From Marinilabilia rubra (GTDB taxonomy: Bacteria; Bacteroidota; Bacteroidia; Bacteroidales; Marinilabiliaceae), in the NCBI RefSeq assembly GCF_003121985.1, contig NZ_QEWP01000012.1, forward strand, positions 1 to 64,000: a DNA stretch of 64,000 nucleotides. The letters run 5' to 3'. The position numbers and the translations under genes were made by a program. Below, one piece after another: positions 8,172 to 18,205 of this stretch (within the stretch, counting starts at the first letter, position 1; every line of letters begins with the position of its first letter). Below the pieces are notes generated by a model. It did no database searches, was not told where the DNA came from, and saw only the letters and a list, made by a program, of their open reading frames with translations.

Positions 8172-10703
8172 ATGAGACTAGTTTTTACGACACTTTTTAT
8201 TATTATTTCATCCCTGATATCAGCCAATGCTCAGGAAAATACCGTTTCTCCTGATCAGGCGCTGGAGCTGTTTCGCAATGGCAAATATGGCGAAGCTTTA
8301 CCTATGTACAAGCAGCTTATTGAGCGCTACGATCGTGAAGCAAAATACAACTATTACCTTGGTGTTTGTCTGATAGAACAGCGACAGGATAACAGTCAGG
8401 CCATTAAACGTTTAAAATATGCATTATCACGCCGCATTAACCGCGATGTTCATTATTACCTGGGACGTGCATATCAGAATGCTTATCAGTTTGAATTGGC
8501 CACCAAAGAATTTGAGGCTTTTCTCAAATATGCCACCAATACTGACCCCCGCCGCACCAAAGCCAAAAGGGCCATTGAAGATTGTGTTTCAGGAGAGCAA
8601 CTTATCAACAAGCATTTCAGTATTAAGGTGGTCAAAAAGGACACCGTAAACGAGCACAACTTTATTGATGCCTACGAACTACCCGAAGATGCCGGTACGC
8701 TTGCCCGTAACAAGTCTTTTTTTAAGACCGGTGTGCCACCCGAAAACATCATGTACCGTACTGAAAAAGGAGACGATGTGTATTTTGTACTTAATGAAAC
8801 CGACACCACAACGCACGACATCTATATGATGGAGCAGTTGCTTGACCGCTGGAGTGGCAGCAAAAACCTCAGAGAACCGGTTAACTCGGACTATGATGAT
8901 CGTAATCCTTTTCTAATGGTGGATGGTACCACTTTCTTTTTTGCATCAGACCGCCCGGGTGGTATGGGTGGACTGGACATTTACCGGTCCATATATGATC
9001 CGGAGAGCAATACTTATTCAGAGCCTGAAAATCTCGGATCTCCTTTCAACTCACCGGCAGACGACTATTTGTTTGCTGCAGATATATTCGACGAAAGGGC
9101 TTGGTTTACAACCAACAGAGGTGTAGAACCCGGAAAAGCCGTTGTTGTAAAGCTGGTGTGGGACAACAAAGTCTTTAAAAACCTCACCGAGGATATTGAG
9201 CAAATAAAAACAATTGCCTCTTTACCTCTTGCTGATGGCAATTTCTGGGACGAAAGAGCCTCAGAACAGGAGAACGGGCAAGGCCGGAAAAACAAGACAG
9301 ATCAAGAGGAATTCCGTTTTTATATTAACGACACCATCGTTTATACACGTTACGAGCATTTCCTCAGCGATGCAGCAAGAAGTGAGTTTAAGAGAGGTCG
9401 AAGCATCGACATGAAAAAAGACAGCCTGGAACAGATGATGCGCAACAAGCGCCAAAGGTATGCTCAGAGTTATAACCAGGAAGAATTAAATCAGCTAATG
9501 GATGAAATCCTTCAGCTCGAAAAGAAAGTTTATGGCCATGGCGATCAGATCAAGCGGCATTATATCCGGGCCAGACAAATGGAGACCGAAAAGATTTCGC
9601 AACTTAAAAACAGCGGAAACTACAACAACTCGCATTTAACCAAACCCGGGTCTTTTAATAATGAGGGAAACAAACCTTCATTTAAGCCTGCCAGTTACTC
9701 TTTCTACTCTGATGAAGAATTCCTCAGCAGAAAAGAACGGTTGAACCCAATGTATGAGAAGTATTTCAACCCGGCTCAGATAAAGACCTTGCAACGCACG
9801 GACAGCATGTACACCTGGGCCAACATCCTCAAGCTGGAAGGCTCAAAAATGCTGGCAGAATCAATGAAAAGCAATGAGCAGGAAGACGAACTTTCTCTTC
9901 TCGATAAGATGAGAAATCTGGATTCATTAAAGGGCAAGAAAGATGTAGAACCAACTAATCCGCTCCCTCGCAAGGCACGCGAACTGCAGAAGCAAGCATT
10001 GGATCTGTATCATCAGGCATTGGATAAAAAATTCAATATTTACAAGCCAACTATTGAACAAATGGCAGGACCACAAAAGGAAGGCCATCTCAGTCAGCTT
10101 TTAAGAAAAGCACAGAGTTATTTTGAGAAAGCCAACAATGGTCTGGAAAAAATGAATACCTGGAATCCCGAACGATATGAGCAATTGGGAGGACTAAAAA
10201 GGCAAGGCATTGAAATACTGGAAGATGGCCTTATAAGCTACTCCCCTGACAAAACCATATTCAACGCAAGCAATAAGGTTAAAACAAAAGGTGAAAGGCA
10301 AATTCAGGACAACTATCAGGAAATCCAGAACAATCGGGAGGCCCAAGCCAAACAAGAGAAACCAGCAATAACAAAGCCCAAATCCCCTACCAATGTTGTT
10401 GAATCTGCATTTGGCAATAACTCTGCCACTGAAAAATCCGCTCTGCCTGTATTTAAAATCCAGATTGGAGTATTCAGAAACACCCCGGATGCCAATGCTC
10501 TTTCAAAAATCCCCGAAATTTCGTCGGAAGCCATTCAGGGAAAAGAGATAACAAAATACTACTCGGGCAATTGGAGTAATTACGAGGAAGCCAACAGTCA
10601 TGTCAACCAGGTTAGAAACAATGGATTTCCCGGAGCTTTTGTGGTCGCCTTTTTTAATGGAAAACAAATTCCTGTAAACAAGGCAAAAGAATTGGCCAAT
10701 TAA
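8172..10703 (+). CDS. Secreted/envelope protein with TPR, PD40 and SPOR regions
   Basis: An 843-residue exported protein. Residues 1-20 form a Sec signal (hydrophobic FTTLFIIISSLIS, cut after SANA). Residues ~25-135 are TPR-like helical repeats (ALELFRNGKYGEALPMYKQL). A PD40/WD40-like stretch around 250-275 contains FASDRPGGMGGLDIYRS, the signature seen in TPR-PD40-OmpA proteins of Bacteroidota. A long, charged, coiled-coil-prone middle follows. The last ~80 residues (from about 758, FKIQIGVFRNTPDANALSKI) look like a SPOR peptidoglycan-binding domain. I see no OmpA domain and no clear T9SS tail. A role in cell envelope organisation or gliding/secretion is inferred from domain content; the specific function is unknown. 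Confidence 0.75.
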   Translation: MRLVFTTLFIIISSLISANAQENTVSPDQALELFRNGKYGEALPMYKQLIERYDREAKYNYYLGVCLIEQRQDNSQAIKRLKYALSRRINRDVHYYLGRAYQNAYQFELATKEFEAFLKYATNTDPRRTKAKRAIEDCVSGEQLINKHFSIKVVKKDTVNEHNFIDAYELPEDAGTLARNKSFFKTGVPPENIMYRTEKGDDVYFVLNETDTTTHDIYMMEQLLDRWSGSKNLREPVNSDYDDRNPFLMVDGTTFFFASDRPGGMGGLDIYRSIYDPESNTYSEPENLGSPFNSPADDYLFAADIFDERAWFTTNRGVEPGKAVVVKLVWDNKVFKNLTEDIEQIKTIASLPLADGNFWDERASEQENGQGRKNKTDQEEFRFYINDTIVYTRYEHFLSDAARSEFKRGRSIDMKKDSLEQMMRNKRQRYAQSYNQEELNQLMDEILQLEKKVYGHGDQIKRHYIRARQMETEKISQLKNSGNYNNSHLTKPGSFNNEGNKPSFKPASYSFYSDEEFLSRKERLNPMYEKYFNPAQIKTLQRTDSMYTWANILKLEGSKMLAESMKSNEQEDELSLLDKMRNLDSLKGKKDVEPTNPLPRKARELQKQALDLYHQALDKKFNIYKPTIEQMAGPQKEGHLSQLLRKAQSYFEKANNGLEKMNTWNPERYEQLGGLKRQGIEILEDGLISYSPDKTIFNASNKVKTKGERQIQDNYQEIQNNREAQAKQEKPAITKPKSPTNVVESAFGNNSATEKSALPVFKIQIGVFRNTPDANALSKIPEISSEAIQGKEITKYYSGNWSNYEEANSHVNQVRNNGFPGAFVVAFFNGKQIPVNKAKELAN

Positions 10704-11161
10704 TCCGGGAGTCCTAAAAAACGAATTTTTCATTAACTATTATTACATCCAAACATTTCATTAAGTGCAAAGTTATTTCACCCCATACTGTAATTTCTTT
10801 GCACTTGCTTTTTAGTAACAGCTAATCAAAAGAACATAATTTACTTCCCCACCCTAATCCCTTAGCATTTCAATACTCTCTGGATCGGCTGATCTGGAAA
10901 TTTTGTCGTTTTGAATATTTTAGCAATCCCCAATTGTAGAAAAACCGGTAACTTTTTGTCCCTGGCCCTGCAGATTCAAAGGGGCTTTTTTTATAAAAGA
11001 ATTAAAGATTTTTAAAAGTTTCTATTGGTTTCAAATCTATTAAATATTAATTTTATAGATTTCAATTTGAAAATTACACATGTGGGACATTTATACCTGA
11101 TCACCAATCAACACTTGTCCTGATGGAAATATTTTTATATTTTACAACAAATTTTTGAACT
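10704..11161. other. Intergenic region with hairpins, no gene
   Basis: A 10-bp perfect stem (AAGTGCAAAG / CTTTGCACTT, 10763-10806, long loop, then GCTTTTTAG) may end the upstream transcript. A second weak GCCC...GGGGC hairpin at about 10966-10985 is followed by seven T. DNA before clpS is very AT-rich, ending in a poorly defined leader at 11161. No open frame with coding character is seen. Confidence 0.45.
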
Positions 11162-11437
11162 ATGGTACCTCATGATAAAAGGAAAGAAAATCCGGGTTCG
11201 AGCCAGGAGGGATTGGGAGATCATTTGTTGATACTTCACAATGATGACTTTAACACTTTCGACGATGTAATTGATGCACTTATGGTGCACTGCCAACACA
11301 ATGATGTGCAGGCAGAACAGTGCGCAACACTCACTCATTACATTGGGTATTGCGAAATAAAACGTGGCTCCTATAATGAACTGACCGATCTTCAGCGAAT
11401 TCTTGAAGAACAGTCCTTAAATGTTAGCATTGACTAA
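11162..11437 (+). CDS. clpS: ATP-dependent Clp protease adaptor ClpS
   Basis: A 91-residue adaptor that delivers N-degron substrates to ClpAP/ClpCP. The core matches ClpS: LILHNDDFNTFDDVI (the N-end-rule pocket segment, normally LxNDDyTpmeFVv), then an Ala/Cys-rich helix (QAEQCATLTHYIGYCEIKRG) in place of the usual TxxVHxxGxG motif. The first ~25 residues are a disordered charged tail as in other ClpS proteins. The central HxxGxG-like segment is divergent (HYIGYCEIKRG), which is common in the Bacteroidota form. It precedes the nfeD/floA pair by only 10 bp and may share their transcript. Confidence 0.85.
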   Translation: MVPHDKRKENPGSSQEGLGDHLLILHNDDFNTFDDVIDALMVHCQHNDVQAEQCATLTHYIGYCEIKRGSYNELTDLQRILEEQSLNVSID

Positions 11438-11447
11438 AACACATTAA

Positions 11448-11906
11448 ATGACCATCATAATTTTGTTAATCGTTACCGGACTATTACTACTTATTCTTGA
11501 GTTTTTCGTAGTACCGGGTATTACTATTGCGGGCATTGGCGGACTGGGAATGATTACAGGAGGAATTTTCATGGCTTACGGAATTGACTCCTCCACCGGA
11601 CATATTACACTCGCTTCAACACTTATCGCAACACTTATCATTTTATTTTATGCATTTCGCAGTAAAACATGGAAGAAACTAATGCTCAATTCCACTGTTA
11701 CAAGCCATGTTGACACAGTTGAAGAAAACACTATTAATCCTGGAGATCACGGAAAAACCATCACACGTTTAAATCCCATTGGCAAAGCCCGGGTTAATAA
11801 TCAAGATGTGGAAGCCCATTGTCCCGGGCAATTCATTGATCCAAAAACAGAAATTGAAGTCACTGAAGTATATAAAACTTACATCATTGTTAAACCAGTA
11901 AAATAA
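11448..11906 (+). CDS. NfeD-like membrane protein (short form)
   Basis: A 152-residue membrane protein. Three hydrophobic segments fill residues ~1-75 ([22 protein letters not shown], then [15 protein letters not shown], then [14 protein letters not shown]; given in pieces). A C-terminal ~60-residue OB-fold NfeD domain follows ([36 protein letters not shown]). It lacks the N-terminal ClpP-class protease domain of long NfeD proteins. It sits 5 bp ahead of floA, the widely conserved nfeD/flotillin pairing, which supports a shared membrane-microdomain role. Confidence 0.88.
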   Translation: MTIIILLIVTGLLLLILEFFVVPGITIAGIGGLGMITGGIFMAYGIDSSTGHITLASTLIATLIILFYAFRSKTWKKLMLNSTVTSHVDTVEENTINPGDHGKTITRLNPIGKARVNNQDVEAHCPGQFIDPKTEIEVTEVYKTYIIVKPVK

Positions 11907-11911
11907 ATACT

Positions 11912-12931
11912 ATGGAAGTTTTCGGAACACTAGGACTCATAGCAGTCATCATTGTTCTATTTTTTGTTATCCTGTATTATGTGCCAGTCATTCTTTGGTT
12001 CTCGGCCTTGGTTACAGGTGTCCGGATTTCGTTAATTCAGCTTGTACTGATGCGCATCCGTAAAGTACCGCCCTCTATCATTGTTCGTGCCATGATTGAG
12101 GCCCATAAAGCGGGACTTGAAAACATAAAACGCGATGAATTAGAAGCCCACTATCTTGCGGGTGGTAATGTTGACAATGTGGTACATGCTCTTGTGTCAG
12201 CCTCAAAAGCCAACATTGATCTGACCTTTCAGATGGGAACAGCCATCGACCTGGCCGGCCGTGACGTATTTGAGGCCGTCCAGATGTCTGTAAACCCAAA
12301 GGTTATTGACACGCCTCCTGTGGCTGCGGTTGCCAAAGACGGTATTCAGCTTGTCACCAAGGCCCGTGTTACCGTTCGCGCCAGCATTAAACAATTGGTA
12401 GGAGGTGCCGGCGAAGAAACAGTGCTTGCCCGTGTTGGTGAAGGTATTGTTTCCTCTATCGGATCTTCAAGTTCGCACAAAGCGGTATTGGAAAACCCAG
12501 ACTCCATCTCAAAAGTAGTACTTAGCAAAGGGCTGGATGCCGGTACAGCTTTCGAAATTCTTTCCATAGACATTGCAGATATCGACATTGGTAAAAACAT
12601 TGGTGCTGAACTTCAGACCGATCAGGCCGAAGCCGACAAAAACATTGCCCAGGCTAAAGCTGAGGAGCGACGTGCAATGGCTGTTGCCGAAGAGCAGGAA
12701 ATGAAAGCCAAAGCTCAGGAAGCGCGGGCCCATGTAATCGAAGCTGAAGCAGAGGTTCCCAAAGCCATAGCCGAAGCATTCAGGTCAGGTAACCTTGGCG
12801 TAATGGATTACATGAAGTACAAAAACATAGATGCTGATACACAAATGCGTGATTCTATTTCAAAACCGCCTCAGTCGGGTCGCTCTAAAGGAAACAATGG
12901 CGGAAAAGACAAAGGAAAAGATGACAAATAA
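11912..12931 (+). CDS. floA: Flotillin-like protein FloA
   Basis: A 339-residue SPFH/flotillin-like scaffold of functional membrane microdomains. Residues ~1-30 are a hydrophobic hairpin-like membrane segment ([20 protein letters not shown]). The SPFH-type core follows ([36 protein letters not shown]; seen as [10 protein letters not shown] and [12 protein letters not shown]). Then comes an Ala/Glu-rich coiled coil ([20 protein letters not shown]) and a Gly/Lys-rich tail. This matches the UPF0365/FloA family in length and order. It is coupled to the NfeD-like gene upstream and followed by a clear terminator at 12956-12990. Confidence 0.95.
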   Translation: MEVFGTLGLIAVIIVLFFVILYYVPVILWFSALVTGVRISLIQLVLMRIRKVPPSIIVRAMIEAHKAGLENIKRDELEAHYLAGGNVDNVVHALVSASKANIDLTFQMGTAIDLAGRDVFEAVQMSVNPKVIDTPPVAAVAKDGIQLVTKARVTVRASIKQLVGGAGEETVLARVGEGIVSSIGSSSSHKAVLENPDSISKVVLSKGLDAGTAFEILSIDIADIDIGKNIGAELQTDQAEADKNIAQAKAEERRAMAVAEEQEMKAKAQEARAHVIEAEAEVPKAIAEAFRSGNLGVMDYMKYKNIDADTQMRDSISKPPQSGRSKGNNGGKDKGKDDK

Positions 12932-12955
12932 TCATCGTTTTAAAAATTAACCATC

Positions 12956-12990
12956 CGGGCCGGTCTTCAATTTGTTGGCCGGCCCGTTTT
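12956..12990 (+). terminator. Rho-independent terminator after floA
   Basis: CGGGCCGG pairs perfectly with CCGGCCCG (12956-12963 and 12979-12986), followed by TTTTATTT. It closes the clpS-nfeD-floA unit 25 bp after the floA stop. Confidence 0.85.
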
Positions 12991-13010
12991 ATTTATAATA
13001 CCATACGCCC

Positions 13011-15062
13011 ATGAAACTTACACTAAGCTATAAACTCTTTGCATTATTCTTTATGGCTGCATTCCTTTTTAATGGCTGTAAGCAGAAATCAAAAATTGAG
13101 GTTCCGTCCATATTCTCGGACAACCTTGTCCTGCAACAAAATACCGATGTAACCATGTGGGGCAAAGCTACTCCTGGAACAACTGTCAATGCTAAAGGAG
13201 ACTGGGGTGAAACTGCCAGCACAGAAGCCGGAAAAGACAGTCTTTGGCAGTTAAATCTCCCCACTTCCAAAGCAGGTGGTCCTTATAAACTTATTCTCAG
13301 CACTGCCGACTCCACAATTCAAATAAATAATGTAATGCTTGGTGAAGTCTGGCTGGCCTCGGGACAATCTAACATGGAGATGCCTCTTACGGGCTGGCCT
13401 CCAAATGATACCATTCTCAATTCGGCAGCTACAATTGCAGAATCCGAGAATCCGGATATTCGAATGTTTACCGTTAGCAGAAATATGGCTGCAGAGCCAA
13501 TGTCAGACGTTTCAGGCTTCTGGGCTATTGCATCTCCCCAAACTTCAGGCAGATTTAGCGCCACAGCATATCATTTCGCCAAAAAAATAAATAAAGAATT
13601 GGATATCCCTGTTGGAATCATCCACAGCAGCTGGGGTGGAACACCTATTGAATCCTGGATAAGTAACAAAACACTTGCTTCAAGTAAGGACTTTGAGGAT
13701 ATAACTAAAAACCTTAAGAATCTTGCTCCGGAAATAAAGGCTTATGACCAGTGGTTGGGAAAACTTCAGCATGTAAGCATTTTATCTTCTGAAGAAAAGC
13801 CAAATCCATTTGAAAACCTTGACCTTTTTGATGATTACTGCAGCGCCCCTGAAACCTCAACTCAAGATTGGCCTGTTATGTTTCTCCCAACCACTTTTGA
13901 ACAGAGTGATATTGGGGAATTTGACGGCGCTGCATGGTTCAGAAAGGAAATAATGATTCCAGAATCGTGGGAGGATAAAGATTTAATCCTTTCACTTGGC
14001 CCCATTGACGATATGGATGTTGCTTATTTTAATGGCAAAAAGATTGGAGGAACTGAAGTTGCCGGATTCTGGCAAAAGGTGAGATATTATACCGTTCCAG
14101 CCAGCGAAGTAAAAGCCGGACCGGCCTCTCTTGCAGTTAAAGTTATAGATACTCAGGGGGGGGGTGGAATTTATGGCGATTCGGAGCAACTTAAAATTTA
14201 TCCAGAAGGCAATAAAAATCAGTCCATTGACCTCAAAGGCAAATGGCATTACAAGGTGGTGGCACAAATCACAGGGGATCAACTATATCTCTTCAATCCT
14301 GAAACCAATGTTTATGATACACGTCCGGAGCTATCCATGGCATTGAACAGTCATACACCAACTGTATTATACAATGCCATGATCGCCCCTCTTACATCTT
14401 TTACCATTAAAGGATCTATTTGGTATCAGGGTGAAACCAATGTTGGAAGAGCATCGCAGTATATAGAGCTTATGGACTTATTAATTTCGGATTGGCGTAA
14501 GCAATTTAACAACCCTGAAATGCCATTCTACTTCGTCCAATTGGCCCCATGGAATTATGACAATATTGAAGGCCGTTCATCTGCCTGGTTGCGAGAAGCT
14601 CAACGCAGGTCTATGGAAATAACCAACGCCGGAATGGCAGTAACCCTTGATATTGGTAATGTTGACAACATCCACCCCGCAAACAAAGAGGATGTTGGTA
14701 AGAGGCTTGCTCTTTGGGCCCTTGCTAAAAATTATGAAAAAAAAGACTTGGTTTATAGCGGGCCATTTCCTCAAAAGACAGAACAAAGCAATGGAAAAAT
14801 AGTCATTTCATTCAGCCATGCAGAGAATGGGCTGAAACTAAAGTCTGGTGTTAAGAATCAGTTTGAAATCGCTGGAAAAGATGGAAATTTTGTTCCGGCA
14901 AAAGTCAAAATTAATGGTAACACGATTGAGGTTTACTCTCCTAAGGTATCACAACCTGCCAATGTTAGGTATGGATTCAAAAACGGAGCCGAAGCCTCAT
15001 TATTCAATAAATCTGGACTACCAGCACCATCGTTCTCTACTGAAGAAGAAATAAATCAGTAG
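13011..15062 (+). CDS. Sialate O-acetylesterase family lipoprotein
   Basis: A 683-residue exported carbohydrate esterase, predicted to remove O-acetyl groups from sialic acid or other acetylated glycans at the cell surface or in the periplasm. Residues 1-23 are an SPII signal ending in the lipobox LFNGC (Cys23). The SGNH/SASA esterase signature GQSN appears at 118-121 inside WLASGQSNMEMPL, making Ser120 the nucleophile. The matching acid/base segment is IGNVDNIHPANKEDVG near the C-terminal third. A jelly-roll-like insert (about 290-400, with FDGAAWFRKEI and GGIYGDSEQLKIYP) splits the esterase, as is usual in this family. No other glycan genes flank it; the gene appears monocistronic and ends at a bidirectional terminator. 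Confidence 0.9.
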   Translation: MKLTLSYKLFALFFMAAFLFNGCKQKSKIEVPSIFSDNLVLQQNTDVTMWGKATPGTTVNAKGDWGETASTEAGKDSLWQLNLPTSKAGGPYKLILSTADSTIQINNVMLGEVWLASGQSNMEMPLTGWPPNDTILNSAATIAESENPDIRMFTVSRNMAAEPMSDVSGFWAIASPQTSGRFSATAYHFAKKINKELDIPVGIIHSSWGGTPIESWISNKTLASSKDFEDITKNLKNLAPEIKAYDQWLGKLQHVSILSSEEKPNPFENLDLFDDYCSAPETSTQDWPVMFLPTTFEQSDIGEFDGAAWFRKEIMIPESWEDKDLILSLGPIDDMDVAYFNGKKIGGTEVAGFWQKVRYYTVPASEVKAGPASLAVKVIDTQGGGGIYGDSEQLKIYPEGNKNQSIDLKGKWHYKVVAQITGDQLYLFNPETNVYDTRPELSMALNSHTPTVLYNAMIAPLTSFTIKGSIWYQGETNVGRASQYIELMDLLISDWRKQFNNPEMPFYFVQLAPWNYDNIEGRSSAWLREAQRRSMEITNAGMAVTLDIGNVDNIHPANKEDVGKRLALWALAKNYEKKDLVYSGPFPQKTEQSNGKIVISFSHAENGLKLKSGVKNQFEIAGKDGNFVPAKVKINGNTIEVYSPKVSQPANVRYGFKNGAEASLFNKSGLPAPSFSTEEEINQ

Positions 15063-15088
15063 GAATATTAAAACACTCCATAAATCAA

Positions 15089-15124
15089 AAGCCGCCTGGA
15101 AGAGTAAATCCCGGCGGCTTTTTA
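15089..15124. terminator. Bidirectional terminator
   Basis: AAGCCGCCTGG pairs with CCCGGCGGCTT (10 of 11), with T-runs on both sides (TTTTT on plus, TTTTGATTT on minus). It lies between the convergent esterase and DUF4914 genes and can serve both. Confidence 0.85.
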
Positions 15125-15150
15125 ATTTAAAAAAAAATGACAATAAGTTT

Positions 15151-17091
15151 TTAAAACATATTATCATAATCCTCCATAGTCATGAAAGAATACTGATAAC
15201 TCATAGGAATTATCTTACTGTAGTCCTCAACAGAAGCCCCATTCAAACAAGCTTCAATAATGCGCCTACCGGTGGGTGATAAATCCGGAGTCAGGAATTT
15301 AGGCAACTCCTTTTTAAAGAAATCAAACAAGATCTCAGCACCTGCATCATACCCTTCCGTTCCTACCTCATTCTGTTTATAAACTTTCAGGAATCTGGAA
15401 GGAATCTTAGACCCTTCGATGGTCAGATAATTCAGCTCATATCCCAACAATGAACATCTTGCATCCTGATATTGATCTCTTCTCAGCTTGGCATTACCGC
15501 GACGAGTGTGATACTCACGCATCAACATTTGCGGCTTGAAACCAACCTTCCATACACCAATATGCTGGTTAGGTACCAATGCATATCCTACCCTTGGGTT
15601 TTTAATAATCTGATCTAAAAGCATATTGGCATGTGGCACCATTTTTCCGGTAGCAAAAGGCCAGTAAGATCCTACACCTTCAGACTGCATTCCACCGGAG
15701 TCAACGATACTTGGATTGCCATGACCGCGAGGGGATACCAAACGCCATAACCAGGCCAGAGCAGGCGGAAGCACATGGAACAATCCTATGATACCATAAT
15801 TAGGATTCTCTCTGGTACATGGTGGGGTGCGCACTCCAAAACTGCGGACGTCAACCGTTACAGGCTTATGAACCACTCCCGGAACAATATCTCTGGGCAC
15901 TACCACACGTGGATTTGGACAACGCTTCCCGGGCTCATCCTCAATGTGGTCCCAAATAAGAGCTGTACTGTCGGGATTAGCATCAATATTTAAAAATAAT
16001 AATGGCGTGGGCGGATTGATGGTCAATTTTTCAAGAGTGGGATCATCACCATACTCATTTACACTATCAGTCCTGATAAACCAGGCATTTTCCGCATCCA
16101 AAACTCTAAGTTTACCATCGTCTTTTTGCAATTCATTTGGACAAAGCGCCATGTCGTCGGTCACGGGGCCAAAAGAACAGAAGATGGGCAAATTAATGGC
16201 ACGCTTTTCCTTTGTTTGGATGTTTTCGCCAATAGTGATTTCGCCACTGGGCTCGCGAACAATGTGTTGAAGCATCTCGCTTTTACCTCCCCCACTGGCT
16301 CCTTCATGCATAAAAGTAGTCACACTATCGTAAGGACTGATTACTGCAGCTGTAGAACAATGTGCAGTGATCCAGTTTTCCTTTTCACCTTTATTCAATA
16401 ATGCACCATATAGTCCCTTTTTGGCACTTGGTCCCGGATAGAGATTATAAGAATATACTTCGTGAACTTTCTCTGTACGATTGTGAATAACCGCCTGCTT
16501 CCCTTCAAAGTGAGTATGACGGAAAGTAGGTGCAACATAAATCACAGATTCAACATCAAAACTGCTATCCAACTCTTCAACAGTAGTAATCCTTTGCAAC
16601 ATGGCCAGCCCCATGGCAAAAAACCCTGCATTGGCCGGAGCAATGGCAATACCGCCAACTCCGACATTATGCTCTTTATTTCCGGCATAATAAAAGAATA
16701 TAGCCAATTCCTGATCTTTTAGCCAATCAAAAGTTTCATTTTTCAACGAATCAAATTCATATCCATAGCGGTCTTTGAAACGAGGTTTATCAGAAGGTAA
16801 GTCATCAGCAACCGACATAGTTCCGGGATCGCGTCGACGCATGTAAGGCTCCAAATAATTGGCAGAAATCCCGTTTTTAACCCGGTTAACAATAGCTTCT
16901 GTATATTCCCCCTTTCCGGGAACGTCATATTTTACTTCAAATACCCTTCCATCTTTTCCACCCACTGCTGCATCTGCAAGCTGTTCATGGGTATCAAATA
17001 CGGTAAACCCCTTACAGCTCCTGAGCAGGTTCTCGACATCAGCAGGAAGTTTTACCCCTTTACTTTCAATGGTCTTAAAAAAATCACTCAT
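15151..17091 (-). CDS. DUF4914 family protein with P-loop
   Basis: A 646-residue cytosolic protein matching the DUF4914 family as I recall it; its function is not established. A clear nucleotide-binding loop GASGGGKSE lies at about residues 264-272, preceded by TTFMHE and followed by MLQHIV. A later segment (VDSGGMQSEGVGSYWPFATG, then KMVPHANMLLDQI) resembles the C-terminal region of ATP-dependent PEP carboxykinases, whose P-loop is also a GxSGxGKT variant. This hints at a PEPCK/HprK-like kinase fold, which is inference only. No signal peptide or membrane helix is seen. It is monocistronic, with its own promoter at 17196-17226 and a ~100-nt purine-rich leader. Confidence 0.8.
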   Translation of the reverse strand: MSDFFKTIESKGVKLPADVENLLRSCKGFTVFDTHEQLADAAVGGKDGRVFEVKYDVPGKGEYTEAIVNRVKNGISANYLEPYMRRRDPGTMSVADDLPSDKPRFKDRYGYEFDSLKNETFDWLKDQELAIFFYYAGNKEHNVGVGGIAIAPANAGFFAMGLAMLQRITTVEELDSSFDVESVIYVAPTFRHTHFEGKQAVIHNRTEKVHEVYSYNLYPGPSAKKGLYGALLNKGEKENWITAHCSTAAVISPYDSVTTFMHEGASGGGKSEMLQHIVREPSGEITIGENIQTKEKRAINLPIFCSFGPVTDDMALCPNELQKDDGKLRVLDAENAWFIRTDSVNEYGDDPTLEKLTINPPTPLLFLNIDANPDSTALIWDHIEDEPGKRCPNPRVVVPRDIVPGVVHKPVTVDVRSFGVRTPPCTRENPNYGIIGLFHVLPPALAWLWRLVSPRGHGNPSIVDSGGMQSEGVGSYWPFATGKMVPHANMLLDQIIKNPRVGYALVPNQHIGVWKVGFKPQMLMREYHTRRGNAKLRRDQYQDARCSLLGYELNYLTIEGSKIPSRFLKVYKQNEVGTEGYDAGAEILFDFFKKELPKFLTPDLSPTGRRIIEACLNGASVEDYSKIIPMSYQYSFMTMEDYDNMF

Positions 17092-17195
17092 AACAATTGG
17101 TTTTATTTATTACCTGACCTAGTATCTTTTCAGATGTAAAATGAAAAAACATTTTTTACCCCCCCTTCTTCTTATCCCCCTTCTTCACTTTCTGG

Positions 17196-17226
17196 CAAAT
17201 ATAGCAACAGCATAATTAAAGAAAAA
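17196..17226 (-). promoter_or_regulatory. Promoter of the DUF4914 gene
   Basis: Read on the minus strand, TATATTTG (17203-17196) is a perfect Bacteroidota -7 element TAnnTTTG. With a 19-bp spacer the -33 position reads TTTT (17226-17223) rather than TTTG. A transcript would start near 17190, leaving a ~100-nt leader. Confidence 0.6.
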
Positions 17227-17582
17227 ATTCTTTATTGTTTTTTTTAGATTATTTAAGATTATTTCTTTTTGATATTCGTCGCATCTAATTTACATCAATT
17301 CGTAACCTAAAAAAGCCTCCAACCGCATATTTAATATTAAAATAATAAGTTACTCTAAAAATAGAAGTGAGTTTTTGCAGGAAAGGTGGAATTTAAATTG
17401 GTGAGACAATGATCTCTTCAGATACCTCTTTAGGCAAACTCTCAAACACCATAAACATTCTTTTGTAGAGATTCCTTCAACAGACAGAAAAAAGTAAAAA
17501 AAATATTCAGCATTTAACCAAATAATAATCAAAGCAATCTTGATTTGGCACTAATTTTTTTTGACAATTAAACTCAAAAAAG

Positions 17583-17613
17583 TTTGTCAATTCAGATCGA
17601 ATTAATACATTTG
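17583..17613 (+). promoter_or_regulatory. Promoter of the tRNA-Ser/tRNA-Pro unit
   Basis: TTTG (17583-17586), 19-bp spacer, TACATTTG (17606-17613): an exact match to the Bacteroidota primary-sigma consensus. It lies about 50 bp before the mature 5' end of tRNA-Ser. Confidence 0.85.
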
Positions 17614-17666
17614 CAACCGCATTTGAGACAGACACAGTAACAGATGCAACGTTCTGAAGACATTTT

Positions 17667-17756
<90 letters not shown>

Positions 17757-17796
17757 AATAATCTTCAATAAGGGAAAAATTTTTCCCTGCATATTT

Positions 17797-17871
17797 CGGG
17801 GTATAGCACAGTCCGGTTAGTGTACCTGCTTTGGGAGCAGGGGGTCGCAGGTTCGAATCCTGCTACCCCGA
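17797..17871 (+). tRNA. tRNA-Pro (anticodon TGG)
   Basis: A 75-nt cloverleaf. The acceptor CGGGGTA/TACCCCG is followed by discriminator A. The anticodon stem CCTGC/GCAGG encloses the loop TTTGGGA, anticodon TGG. The T arm GCAGGTTCGAATCCTGC is canonical. It lies 41 bp after tRNA-Ser and is probably co-transcribed. CCA is not encoded. Confidence 0.97.
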
Positions 17872-17904
17872 CAAGACAAAAATTTTATTTGTCACAGAAT
17901 TAAC

Positions 17905-17940
17905 AAAAGCCGCATGAACATCACTGTTTATGCGGCTTTT
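17905..17940 (+). terminator. Terminator of the tRNA unit
   Basis: AAAAGCCGCATGAACA pairs with TGTTTATGCGGCTTTT (one wobble-type mismatch) around a 4-nt loop, followed by GTTTGTTTTA. It is a very stable hairpin 34 bp after tRNA-Pro. Confidence 0.85.
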
Positions 17941-18205
17941 GTTTGTTTTACCCCTTTCTTTGTTGTTACTTAAAAAAACATCTAAAAACGATTTTTGTGA
18001 TACACTTACGATACACAAATTTTGTTCTGACAATATAGGAGCGTCGGCAACAATGCCGGCAGACTATTCTTTTTTTTTAATTTCTGTTAGAAAAAACCAA
18101 TCTCCTGGAAAATGTGAATTTTTCGTTTTGTGTTGTATTGATGAGTTTATTAATAAGAAGAGAAGAATTTTTCTAGCAGTAAAACAAATAGTCATTTCTT
18201 TGAAA
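17941..18205. other. Intergenic region downstream of tRNAs
   Basis: AT-rich and without a credible gene. It holds a small GCCGGCA-type hairpin at about 18040-18060 followed at a distance by nine T, and repeated short words ACACTTACGATACAC. tRNA 3' flanks are common integration points, but I find no repeated tRNA end, integrase or att pair here. Confidence 0.4.

Larger units (their letters stand above)
17092..17666. other. Intergenic region with two outward promoters
   Basis: AT-rich spacer between the minus-strand DUF4914 gene and the plus-strand tRNAs. It carries the DUF4914 promoter (17196-17226), its purine-rich leader and the tRNA promoter (17583-17613). A TTGACAA/TTGTCAA inverted pair lies at about 17560-17590, next to the tRNA -33 element. 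No coding frame is credible. Confidence 0.6.
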
